A stretch of DNA of 64,000 nucleotides from Paulinella micropora. Lineage: Eukaryota; Cercozoa; Imbricatea; Euglyphida. The translations under genes and the position numbers were made by a program. Within the stretch, counting starts at the first letter, position 1. Every line of letters starts with the position of its first letter. The stretch is taken from positions 450,917 through 514,916 of the forward strand of contig BJOX01000354.1 in the NCBI GenBank assembly GCA_009731375.1, read 5' to 3'. Under the pieces are notes generated by a model. It was not told the origin of the DNA, did not search any database, and worked only from the letters and a program-made list of their open reading frames with translations. Of this stretch, positions 1 through 11,097 are shown one piece after another.

Positions 1-69
1 TCTACACTTAGCCTTTACCATCTTCACAAAAAACAATAATAATAATAATGATAACGCATCTGAATTAAT

Positions 70-176
70 ATGATGTATGTATGTAATATTGTATGTATGT
101 ATGTATGTATGTGTATGTATAATGTATGTATATATGTACATATGTATGTATACATGTACATATGTATGTACAGAAG
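70..176. repeat. (GTAT)n microsatellite, imperfect
   Basis: Imperfect ATGT/GTAT tetranucleotide run with occasional GTAC interruptions. The open frames across it are repeat-derived, and nothing else is visible between it and the gene at 553. Confidence 0.9.
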
Positions 177-552
177 ATTTTACCGACTCAAATTCGGGAG
201 GCGTCCCGAATTTGGAACGGTCGAACTTTTCCAAATTTGGAACACTTCATTTTTGCAACCCCCCCCCCCCTCCCGAAAAAACACTCATTTCCTATTCCTT
301 TTTTTATCTTTTGGCTGTGTAGCCTGCCGACGAAAAAAAACAAACCGCTACACTTTTGCATTAAAGTGTATTTCTTTTCCAATTGTTTGTTTACTGATGA
401 CAAGACAAAAATCCAGAAAAAAAAATGAACGACACGAGCAGAGCAAATGCTTCTAAACTAGTACTGTCTCTCTCTAAAAACAAAAAAACAAACTTATTAT
501 ATATTAATCATAATATAATAATAATAATAATCGTTGTGACGGTGCAACGGTG

Positions 553-1263
553 TCAGAGCCTGTTCAGGCAGGACCCGTAGCCCACTGCGCCTGTCCAGAC
601 CAGTTCCGTCGCTGCCGGGGTCGTCCCCGTGACGGAAGTCGGCAGCGGGCCCAAAAAGATCAGCTTGAGCCTGGGCAGGCGAGACCTCTGGAGGCCTAGC
701 GTGGGCAGGCGCAACTCGAGCGCAGCCGAGGTCGGCCCGGTATAGGCAAGGCGCAATGTCTCGAGGTGAGGAAACGTCGTTCGGGATAGGAATTTGCACG
801 CCTCGACTAGCATGGCTTCGTGGCCTGCTTCGATGCTCAGGTCCACCAGCAGGCAGGTAGGGGGATCGAGCGGCCCGCGGGCCTTGAGGCACAGGTTGGC
901 AAACAACTCGAATTGTGCTGCGTTGGCGCTGACAACTATCGAGCAGAGCTGCAGCCCTAATTGCTCTCGCAGGCTGTTTAGCGGCCAACAGTCCTTGAAC
1001 TGCGTGGATGATTCGTCTATGATGATTTCCGCGATTCCGGGCGGTGGCCTTGGCGCGCTGGTGTCCGCCAACAGCGGGTACAGCCGCGAGAGCGCCCAGC
1101 TCCTGACTAGCCGCGGCTTCGCGCCACAAAGCTTGCGCAGCGCCGCTACATCCTCCTGCCGGTAAAGATAGTCGGCTATCACTTGCCAGACAACCATTGG
1201 CAGCAAATGTGCTTTGCGACGCGCCGGCCTGTCGAGTCTGCGTCGTTTGACGCACTGGATCAT
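553..1263 (-). CDS. small F-box/LRR-like protein, hypothetical
   Basis: A 236-codon uninterrupted ORF that is clearly more GC-rich than the flanking satellite DNA. The start is the ATG at 1263; no upstream exon is visible before the gap at 1311. Residues about 20-65 (LLPMVVWQVIADYLYR, then ALRKLCGAKPRLVRSW) resemble the helical F-box fold that links substrate receptors to SCF ubiquitin ligases. Later segments such as FPHLETLRLAYTG and LPRLKLIFLG look like degenerate leucine-rich repeats. Two other F-box/LRR-type genes in this window (11098 and 13454) make this reading more plausible. It is short for the family and may be single-exon or a fragment. No catalytic motif is present. The F-box call is by eye and modest; that the ORF is a real gene is more secure. 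Confidence 0.55.
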   Translation of the reverse strand: MIQCVKRRRLDRPARRKAHLLPMVVWQVIADYLYRQEDVAALRKLCGAKPRLVRSWALSRLYPLLADTSAPRPPPGIAEIIIDESSTQFKDCWPLNSLREQLGLQLCSIVVSANAAQFELFANLCLKARGPLDPPTCLLVDLSIEAGHEAMLVEACKFLSRTTFPHLETLRLAYTGPTSAALELRLPTLGLQRSRLPRLKLIFLGPLPTSVTGTTPAATELVWTGAVGYGSCLNRL

Positions 1264-1310
1264 CGACGTTCCCTTTTGTTTTGTCCTGTAAGCAGGTGGG
1301 GGGCGGGGGG

Positions 1311-1320
1311 NNNNNNNNNN
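1311..1320. other. assembly gap (10 N)
   Basis: Ten Ns after a poly-G stretch and before a GATA array. The true length is unknown. Confidence 0.99.
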
Positions 1321-1790
<470 letters not shown>

Positions 1791-1967
1791 ACCTATGTAT
1801 GATGTATGTATGTATGAGTCATATGGTGCCCCGCATCGGCTTCACACGTTTGTTTATGCATGGTGTCCATATATCGAAGCAAATTCTTCGGGCCATCTCC
1901 TTGGGGAAGCTTAACGGACGGTTTTTTACTTGGGAGATTGCCATGTATTTTTAAATTAAAAAAAAAA

Positions 1968-2450
1968 CAACTAAGAGTTCACAATGGAAGCAGCAAAACA
2001 AACTGTTTCTACATGTACACATAGGTACAAAGGACAGCAAACGAGTGACGGTGAAAAATAAGAGGTTGAGATGGTCAGTGAAAAATTTCCTACATGAAAT
2101 TTTGAAAGTTGTAGCCATTTGACAACTAAGAGTTCACAATTTTGAAGCAGCAAAACAAACTGTTTCTACATGTACACAGTCTGTACACATAGGTACAAAG
2201 GACAGCAAACGAGTGACAGTGAAAAATAAGAGGTTGAGATGGTCAGTGAAAAATTCCCTACGTGAAATTTTGTAAGTTCCAGCCATTTGACAACTAAGAG
2301 TTCACAATTTTGAAGCAGCAAAACAAACTGTTTCTACATGTACACAGTCTGTACATATAGGTACAAAGGACAGCAAACGAGTGACGGTGAAAAATAAGAG
2401 GTTGAGATGGTAAGTGAAAAATTTCCTACGTGAAATTTTGAAAGTTGTAC
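1968..2450. repeat. three-copy tandem repeat, 155-168 bp unit
   Basis: Three head-to-tail copies start at 1968, 2123 and 2291, each beginning CAACTAAGAGTTCACAA. Copies 2 and 3 carry a 13-bp segment (CAGTCTGTACACA-like) that copy 1 lacks, so units are about 155 and 168 bp. There is no convincing coding potential. The copies are nearly identical, so the duplication is recent. Confidence 0.93.
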
Positions 2451-2569
2451 ACAGGTATGGCATTCAAAATCTAAATTTACTGGTTACTTGAATTTATCGG
2501 CATCCGGACACATTTAAATGGCATTTTGGACCTCATTTTGGAAATTTTTTCAATTTTCAAACCGGTACC

Positions 2570-2660
2570 CGAAGGAATTTTTTTGAACGCACAGAGCCTC
2601 GAAGGAAATTTTCTGAACGGGCACACAGCGACGAAGGAAATTTTGAACGTGTACGCAGAG
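2570..2660. repeat. degenerate 30-bp tandem repeat, 3 units
   Basis: Units start at 2570, 2600 and 2632 with CGAAGGAA followed by a T-rich stretch and TGAACG...CAGAG. The block runs directly into a GATA/CTAT array. Confidence 0.75.
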
Positions 2661-2677
2661 ATAGATAGATAGATAGA

Positions 2678-2748
<71 letters not shown>

Positions 2749-2766
2749 AGCTATCTATCTATCTAT
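2657..2766. repeat. (GATA)n/(CTAT)n microsatellite
   Basis: A short GATA run switches to a long CTAT run at about 2680, forming a GATA/TATC palindromic junction immediately upstream of the transposase-like gene. Confidence 0.95.
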
Positions 2767-2849
2767 GTACCTATCATCTATCTATTTATCTATTTCTTCT
2801 TATTTGATTAGTCGTATTCGAAGTTTACGCGTTGCTTCAGCTTCTGTAA

Positions 2850-4755
2850 ATGAATCAGCTAACGGAATCTCTTGCTCTCAAGAAAAACAAAGCCTACGGT
2901 CCAGACCCGCCGCTGATCCCCTCTCGAATATCAAACCGTGTCACGCTCTGCAAAAAAACCATGACCATGGCAGTTAAAAATCGTTCTAAAGGATCTCACG
3001 AGATTCCAAAATTTTTAGTGATGCAAATGTACGAGCGCCTTAGTCAACGCCTTGGATTGCAAGACGACAGAGAAGAGCAGGCATCAATCGACCAGTGCAA
3101 GGTTGCGCAATGGATGGTGAAATGGTACACGGATGAAACTGGCGAAGGATCGCGCTTGCGAAAGCGTCAAATCCTACGCGCTGCCGCCAATGGGGTACAT
3201 GAAAACGCCGCAATAGTGGCACGAGTATTTCAAACTCACAAAGAAGTCGTGGAAGAAGCGCTCCGTGAGACGGATACTGCAGCGAAATTATATAGTAACC
3301 GCAAGGACGCAGAACGGGATGCTATAAGGCAAGTGTACTATTCTCATGCCGTTCCATCCACGACCTTGCAGCATTACAAGTGGCACAAGTACAAAGGTGG
3401 CGATCTCCAAGTCCTAGACATCGATAACGGTGGCAATCTTCAAGACGTAGATATCGATTCAAGCTCATCAGATGACTTTTCCGAAGGAGAGGGCTCCGAT
3501 GATGATACCGATCTGGATTCAGCCATCCCCGTTGTCGGTATTGAACGTCAGGCTCAGCCAAAGAGAGTGTTGGTGCAAAGATTTTTTTTTGGAAGCGTCT
3601 GTAAAATGGCTTCATCGGTTTTACAATGAGCAAGTGAAAACCCATCCTGAGCTGGATCTGGAGACTGTTGGGCTGACATTATTTCGCTCCTGCAAGCCTC
3701 CTAACTTTGTCGCCTCTGATTGGAGGTCCTGTGTTTGCAAGGTTTGTCTCCAAATGGATATGTATTGTCATGCACTCGCAATCTTGACCCAAACAATACA
3801 CAGAGTAAATTCAAAGCCGACTACGGAGCAACACAGAAACAAAGTCTTTTCGATTGGCTATGGAGCAACACAGCCCTCGCAATCTGTCCCCGCAGACGAT
3901 CACCGCCTTTGTTTAGACAATCGCGTGCGTCAAGCATTTCTGCAGGCTGGCAGAAGTCGCACCCCTGACACAAAATTCAAGCTCCCACCACTGCTACTTT
4001 GTCCTAATTCGTGGTCTAAGGACGTATGGAACGAGAAGAGGATGGACTGCGCGAAGGGCTCGTGCTCGGGTTGCGCAGGGCAAGTCTCTGCATTTCTTCC
4101 TCCATGCCTTACAGAGCGTGATTATAAGTGCAGCTGGAAAGAAATGGAACAAAGTCAAAACGCAAAGGGTAAGCAGGAAACTTTTGCCGTTAAAAAAGAT
4201 GGCTATGGGTTTGCTCTCATAGCTAAAGCAAAGGAATGTCTAAGGGATTGGATTGACCACATGTTTGATAATCAGTGGACCCAAGATGCAGCAAGACAAT
4301 CCTTGCAGTTACTGAAAGCGGCTACCTCTCCTCCAGATCCTTCCTTGAGTGCCACGCAATTGGCTGTCATACAAAAGACTATTGTTTTCGCGTGGGATTT
4401 TTCGATGCAAATTGAGCTGAAAACGCAAGATGCACCGCAAATCAATTTTTTTGCTCCCCGAACGGTACAGTGTCTAAGTGTGGAAGCAGATTTTGTACGA
4501 GAAGGGCGACTTGAAAGGGAGATATTCCACTTCATCTCAGACTTCGCGCCACAAGACCCCATTTTTGTGACGTTGTCTCTATGCAAGGCAGTGTGGCACA
4601 TTCGAAAGTGCGATCCACCGTTGCATCCGAGGGAGTTTTTGATTGGACACTGCGATGGGGCCGCTCAACACAACTGGAGCAAATATGTCGATTGGGCTAT
4701 GCTGAAACTGCTTCCTCGTGCACGTTTAACATGCATAGATCTAATACGACAGAAG
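2850..4755 (+). CDS. transposase-like gene, exon 1 (frameshifted at a 9-T run)
   Basis: Two overlapping frames form one protein. Codons from ATG 2850 run to about 3581, and coding continues in the +1 frame after a run of nine T (3582-3590). One T fewer restores the frame, so this is either a homopolymer error or a real lesion. The N-terminal part has a helical segment (MQMYERLSQRL...VKWYTDE) and an acidic serine-rich linker. Downstream are three acidic motifs: AWDFSMQ, FHFISDFAPQDP and IGHCDGAAQHNWSKY. By eye they resemble the D-D-D motifs of a little-studied DDE-like family in which an SDGA/CAGQ-type motif precedes HGKG. The likely donor is AAG|GTGCAT at 4756, phase 0, which joins an exon at 5178 starting AGHGKG. 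An alternative start is ATG 2970. The family call is inference; coding status is solid. Confidence 0.6.
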
Positions 4756-4854
4756 GTGCATGTTACAACTTTTCTACCTCTCTTCTCTCTCTCTCTCTCT
4801 CTCTCACTCACACACACACACACACACCCTCCCGCCCTCTTGTCCTCGACTGTT

Positions 4855-4891
<37 letters not shown>

Positions 4892-4950
4892 GTGTCAGTG
4901 CTCCTTCCTGTACTGGATAACCAACCTAGTACGCTCTCACTTCACTCTCA

Positions 4951-4986
<36 letters not shown>

Positions 4987-5079
4987 TCTCTCTCTCTCAA
5001 TGTGTCAGTGCTCCTNNNNNNNNNNACAGCGACTGTGATCTGTCGAACGTCTCTCACAGTGCTATCTCTCTCTCTCTCT

Positions 5080-5110
<31 letters not shown>

Positions 5111-5177
5111 TGACACACTCACACGGATACATATACAACGATGTACATATACATACATTTATTACATACAATATTAG
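4756..5177 (+). repeat. intron filled with (CT)n/(CA)n microsatellite plus assembly gap
   Basis: Inferred phase-0 intron with donor GTGCAT and acceptor CAATATTAG at 5177. It holds CT and CA runs and a 10-N gap at 5016-5025. The 18-mer CAATGTGTCAGTGCTCCT occurs both at about 4888 and directly before the gap, which suggests a repeat-driven contig break. Confidence 0.7.
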
Positions 5178-6740
5178 GCAGGACACGGCAAGGGTCGTTA
5201 CGACCAGGAGCATCAGATTGTGAAGCACCTTACGATGGAAGCCAATCAACTAGCGGGTGCGGCCACCATCGGTTCTGAATTTTCCCAGATCTGCAACGCA
5301 CAAAGCCTGGTGGAGATGCTCAACGACACCGAAGGTTACACCCAGCCGCCCAAATTAAAGGCCACGCAGAAGTTTAAGGCGTTATGCCACAAGGCGGAAG
5401 TCCTAAGCCAGCAATCCAACAGATCCGAGCTCCGCTTGCCATTGCATATTGCTGCGTCACGAAGGCGGGCGTTCTTTCTTTCTCCCGATGAGCTGAAGGA
5501 ATGGAGAGGTCTTTGTGGCAACGCCCAAGGCAAAAATAAAAAAGGCGTATTTAAGGTGGACCTCACCGTCGGCGGTGTCCCAAAGGGTCAACGTGATATG
5601 TATCACAAGCGATACTGTAAGGATACTGTGACTATGCGAAGACTGCCCCTCCTGCGGCTGGATTGCCAGTGCCCTCCTTGTACGCATGACGCTACCACTC
5701 CTACTGTTACTGCTGCTGCTACCACTACTACTACCGTCGGCGCCGCCACTGCTGCTGTTGGGGCTACTACTTCTAAGTCTTCCTTCTCGTGCCTAGTTAC
5801 GTGCGAACACTCAGGCACAATATGCAAGTATGCACAAGCACTGGGATTGAGCAACCCAAACGATCGTGCAGTTTATGTTCCTTATCTGTGGTTGACGCCA
5901 CCGGGACTAGAAAAACGTTTAAGCGAAGCGTTACAAGAGCAGATCAAGAATAAATGCGCCTCCGAGGGTCTCCAATCAGTGTTTCAGTCGATTGCAGAAA
6001 AATTAAAGCCATTCAGACCCTTGGATGATGCTGACTACAGCGCTAAGAAGGTCGAGAGATGGTACCTTAACCACCTGTTGAAGCAAACGCAAGGAAGCAA
6101 GACTGCAGCGAGCGCGTCGCGCACTGATGATGCCGGCATGGATAATAAGTCTTCTGCCCCTTCGAGGCATAAACGACCCTGCAAAAGGACCCAAGATCTT
6201 GAGCGATTGCTAAAGCCATATGCGGACCAACAACGGGATTCAGACTCTTCTGAAATGACGCAGGTCTATGAAGGCATATCAGCCAGGCTTCTTCAGGGGG
6301 GCTACAAGCGTTTTGTACAACCCGGCAACATCAAACGTTTTTACACGAACATGCTAAAGAAGCTGCGGACGGCCCCGTGTTCACAGAGGACTGCGTCGGC
6401 AAGGCTTCCTCTCTCTTCAACTGCGCTCGCCTCAACACCGCCCTCTGCAAATTCATTTTATCCGCCCGTGACTAGCGATTCTTCTTCACTCACGCGTGGT
6501 TCTACGCAAGCCCAAGGAGAGAACTCGATTGCGGTTGCGACGGCATTCAGCGCGCAATGCCAACAAGCCAGTGCCCCTTCCAATACATCAGCATTGTCTG
6601 AAGATAGGCCGAGGCAGACTAGTAATGCTCTGCCATCACCTGTTGTACCACAAGTGGTACCTTCTTTGGGCGAACGTGTATTTGCGACTGCAGAAGCTTC
6701 CAATGGTTCGGCACCACTATCATCGCAGTCAATCAAACAT
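5178..6740 (+). CDS. transposase-like gene, exon 2 (HGKG motif, repeated helical modules, Ser-rich linker)
   Basis: The frame is open from the acceptor at 5177: AGHGKGRYDQEHQIVKHL, then about 520 codons. The HGKG motif directly downstream of the exon-1 CDGAAQ motif is the main argument that these are adjacent exons. A cysteine cluster follows (RLDCQCPPC, LVTCEHSGTICKY). Two modules of about 60 residues then have the same layout, at about 5905-6090 (QSVFQSIAEKL...KKVERWYLNHLLK) and 6200-6370 (TQVYEGISARL...GNIKRFYTNMLKK). Similar modules occur in exons 1 and 3, suggesting a repeated DNA- or protein-binding unit. The C-terminal part is Ser/Thr/Pro-rich and ends at a CTAT array; the exact donor is not resolved. 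Open frame beyond about 6740 is microsatellite read-through. Confidence 0.6.
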
Positions 6741-6787
6741 CTATTTATCTATTTATCTATCTATCTATCTATCCATCTATCTCTTAT

Positions 6788-6818
<31 letters not shown>

Positions 6819-6819
6819 G

Positions 6820-6868
<49 letters not shown>

Positions 6869-6932
6869 ATATCTGTCTGTCTGTCTATCCATCTATCTAT
6901 CTATCTGTGTGTGAAATTTGTTGTGATTTCAG
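6740..6932 (+). repeat. (CTAT)n microsatellite, probable intron
   Basis: CTAT array with CTGT variants. It ends in the good acceptor TTGTGATTTCAG at 6932, so the array probably lies inside an intron. The upstream donor is uncertain. Confidence 0.75.
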
Positions 6933-7224
6933 AAACCGTGGAGAATCTGAAGACGCGTGATGGCATAGCCACACCAATTGTTCCCGAGCAACAAGAAATC
7001 AAAATGAACTATTACACTTACTTTCGCGAATCATTTCATCGGCAAGTCTGCGAGTGGGCAGCAAAACAAGTTCCAGGTTATGTCCCGACAGAGCAGGACA
7101 TCGGCAAGCTTTGGCAGATGCATCAACGGCAGCTGGAGAGCGGCACCGAGACGCAGGCCAAGCTCGACGTCACTGGAACTGATTGCCAGTTGGAAGCGGA
7201 ACCCAACCAGCACATTGTATATCT
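6933..7224 (+). CDS. transposase-like gene, exon 3 (helical module)
   Basis: Starts after the TTTCAG acceptor in phase 1. It encodes a segment with YTYFRESFHRQVCEW, then GYVPTEQDIGKLWQMHQRQLE, matching the spacing of the helix-W/Y modules in exons 1 and 2. Coding runs to the (CTATAT)n array at about 7218-7280. Open frame through that hexanucleotide repeat (YLYLYL) is probably not translated, but no clear donor could be chosen. Confidence 0.5.
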
Positions 7225-7280
7225 ATACCTATATCTATATCTATATCTATATCTATATCTATATCTATCTATATCTATAA
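7218..7280 (+). repeat. (TATATC)n/(CTAT)n microsatellite within the gene
   Basis: Hexanucleotide TATATC/CTATAT run between coding segments of the transposase-like gene. It stays open in the gene's frame, so it is either a short intron or a translated Tyr-Leu repeat. Confidence 0.85.
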
Positions 7281-8571
<1,291 letters not shown>

Positions 8572-8588
8572 TCTATCTATCTATCTAC

Positions 8589-8643
<55 letters not shown>

Positions 8644-8727
8644 CCTACCTACCTACCTACCTATCTACCCATTATATCTGCTCCATCGTCTCCCGATCCC
8701 TATGTATGTATGTATGTATGTATGCAG
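8572..8727 (+). repeat. (CTAT)n, (CTAC)n and (GTAT)n microsatellites before the PHD exon
   Basis: Tetranucleotide arrays with CTAC and GTAT sub-blocks, ending at acceptor TATGCAG (8727). They look like the 3' part of an intron. Confidence 0.85.
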
Positions 8728-9278
8728 ATTCAAGGTTGGTATCGCATACTTCCACAACACAGAAACAGTACCAGGAAACTATTGGTGGCGAGAGGTGCCC
8801 TGTCTGTCTGGACACAACAAGCCATGTTGATGAGTGGAGTAAGGTAAAGTGTGGTTACCATTGGTGGGATGCTGGAAAGCGTGGGCACTGCACGCGCGTA
8901 TATCATCGAGCATGTGTCGAACGAAACGCTGCGTGGGGTCCCATAACTGGAAACACAAAAGTGACAGGAGGCCGAAATAACAAAACCAAATTGGAATGGC
9001 ATTGTCCTTCTTGCAAGCGTTGTGCTCACTGCGAAGAGGTCCTACCTACAAAGGCAAATCAAGCACTGCTAGTCGAGCCCTTGGACAGGATGGTGCATAA
9101 TCGGGGCAAGTGTAAGAAGTTGGTCACAGAAGGAGTGACGTTTGCTAGCGCTGATCGGAACCAGAGGCGTAACACCGACGACGTCTCCACCAGCAGCAGC
9201 AACAGCAGCGGCAGTAACACCGACGGCGAAGCAGACCTGATTGTCGTTGGACACACTAGTCGAAAACTACAGGAATAG
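8728..9278 (+). CDS. PHD-like zinc-finger exon, probable 3' end of the transposase-like gene
   Basis: After the TATGCAG acceptor, about 183 codons run to TAG at 9276-9278. Metal-ligand spacing is visible: CPVC, VKCGYHWW, GHC, VYHRAC, WHCPSC and CAHCEE, in the order C-C-C-C-H-C-C-C with a Trp before the last pair. That fits a PHD finger, which typically reads histone H3 tails; chromodomains and PHD fingers are known in some transposases and could target integration. The tail is Ser/Asn/Asp-rich. Linkage to the upstream exons rests on strand, spacing and similar intervening microsatellites, so it could instead be a separate gene. No further exon is seen before the repeat at 9367. Confidence 0.65.
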
Positions 9279-9366
9279 AAACAGTATTTTGGCTAGAAGA
9301 GCTGGCACAGATCTGGACAGTGTGCAGTGATAAAGATGAGAGAGAGAAAGCACAGACAGAGAAAGC

Positions 9367-9670
9367 TTATTTTTTGTATTATGAGTAAAACTATTTTTCA
9401 GCCGGGGCGCCCCACTTTGCAAACTACTCCATATACTCTGTCTGCAAAAGTGGGGTTCCAGCTTGAGTGGGAGTTTAGTGGCATCATTATCCTGCCTTTC
9501 CAAAACTTTTCTCCTCCGGTCATGCACTTCGCAAGTACTAGTGAGTGGGAGTTCCCTTGTCCGATTATGGTATTACTGAATGCTGGCAATAGGATGGTAA
9601 CTGAGGCTTAGTGAATGTTGACTTACTAAAATAGTCTTTATAAGAATCTAACATGCTCTTCCTTGCTAGC
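9367..9670. repeat. 304-bp duplicated segment, copy 1
   Basis: Begins TTATTTTTTGTATTATGAG and ends CTTCCTTGCTAGC. It is nearly identical to 13085-13387. One copy lies just downstream of the PHD exon, the other just downstream of the LRR gene. There are no terminal repeats or clear coding content. It may be a dispersed element or a duplicated 3'-flanking segment. Confidence 0.92.
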
Positions 9671-9694
9671 TTGCCAAGGTTGGTGGCAGTCGCG

Positions 9695-9695
9695 G

Positions 9696-9748
<53 letters not shown>

Positions 9749-9785
9749 GTATTTCTTTCTGTATCTCTCTCCCTCTGTCTCTTTA
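9695..9785. repeat. (CT)n microsatellite
   Basis: CT dinucleotide run with minor interruptions, directly after the duplicated segment. Confidence 0.95.
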
Positions 9786-10200
9786 TTTATCAAACCAAAT
9801 GTTAAGGTTATTATGAGTTGATACACTCCATCACAATAATGTTGAAGATTTTGGTGTTTGTAGGAACAAGTAATTGAACCAAGAAGGCTATGCAGAATCT
9901 TCTGGAATCGCTCGCCCTGCCATTTACTTTACCACCTGCTTTACCTCTCTGCCTTTATTTATAAAGATAAGCAAAATTACTAGTAAACTCATTTGACGTC
10001 AGAGAGAAGTCTTTCTGCTATGCGATCTTCTTGATACAGCTTGAGCGATATCATCAGTAGTAGTTGTATGATCGACAGTGTCAGCGACGCCTGCAGCATG
10101 TCTTTTACATGAGACTACTGACCTAGAGTTGCTCACCTAACCTAGCGAATTCAGACCACTCAACTGGAATCTTCAAAGTTTTTGCTCTCATAACAAGTGG
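9786..10200. other. intergenic, no gene recognised
   Basis: AT-rich mixed sequence with no coding frame or repeat that I can support. Confidence 0.5.
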
Positions 10201-10300
10201 TGTGGTCTGTTTTCCTGAAAGATGTGCTGTGTTGTTTGGAGTCTTGGGCCTTTGCAGTTCCGAGATCCAGTTGCCTGTGTTTGTGCAGGCGCCCGCAGAG

Positions 10301-10438
10301 ATGGAGCTAGGCAACTTCAGGCAGGCCTCGTCCTCTTCCACCAAGAGAAGAATTCCAAACCAAACGAAGCAAGTGAAGCACAAGCAACCGAAGAAGCAGA
10401 AGGAGAGGCAAGAAGGACAGGTCCTGGTCTCAGAGCAC
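10301..10438 (+). CDS. possible 5' exon (or duplicated exon) of the F-box/LRR gene
   Basis: Starts at ATG 10301 (MELGNFR) and continues QASSSSTKRRIPNQTKQVKH, KQPKKQKERQEGQVLVSE. The same peptide with few changes begins the main LRR exon at 11098, so this is either the true N-terminal exon or an older duplicate. The segment is strongly basic (Lys/Arg) and resembles a nuclear or nucleolar localisation region. Frame is lost in the ACAT repeats that follow. Confidence 0.4.
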
Positions 10439-11097
10439 ATACATACAAATAGTATTACACATACATACATCGACATAATCACACGCACACACACGTACAT
10501 ACATACAATGTTACAATATTACATACATACATACATACTTATTACATACATACATACATACAAACATAAATACATACATACATACATACATACATACATA
10601 CATACAGCACAAGCAACCGAAGAAGCAGAAGAAGGAGAGGCAAGAAGGACAGGTCCTGGTCTCAGAGCATATACATACAAATAGTATTACACATACATAC
10701 ATCGACATAATCACACGCACACACACGTACATACATACAATGTTACAATATTACATACATACATACATACTTACTACATACATACATACATACATACAAA
10801 CATAAATACATACATACATACATACATACATACAGCACAAGCAACCGAAGAAGCAGAAGAAGGAGAGGCAAGAAGGACAGGTCCTGGTCTCAGAGCACAT
10901 ACATACAAATAGTATTACACATACATACATCGACATAATCACACGCACACACACGTACATACATACAATGTTACAATATTACATACATACATACATACTT
11001 ATTACATACATACATACATACATACAAACATAAATACATACAGACATACATACATATTTACGTACGTATGTACATACATGCAAGCTGTTATCTTTAG
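10379..11097 (+). repeat. 228-bp tandem array carrying partial exon copies and (ACAT)n
   Basis: Copies of a unit beginning CACAAGCAACCGAAG start at 10379, 10608 and 10836 (periods 229 and 228), and the same exon sequence recurs at 11155 inside the LRR gene. Each unit has about 60 bp of exon-like sequence encoding KQPKK...RQEGQVLVSE, then an ACAT-rich stretch. Copies 2 and 3 are preceded by TACAG, a possible splice acceptor. Confidence 0.9.
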
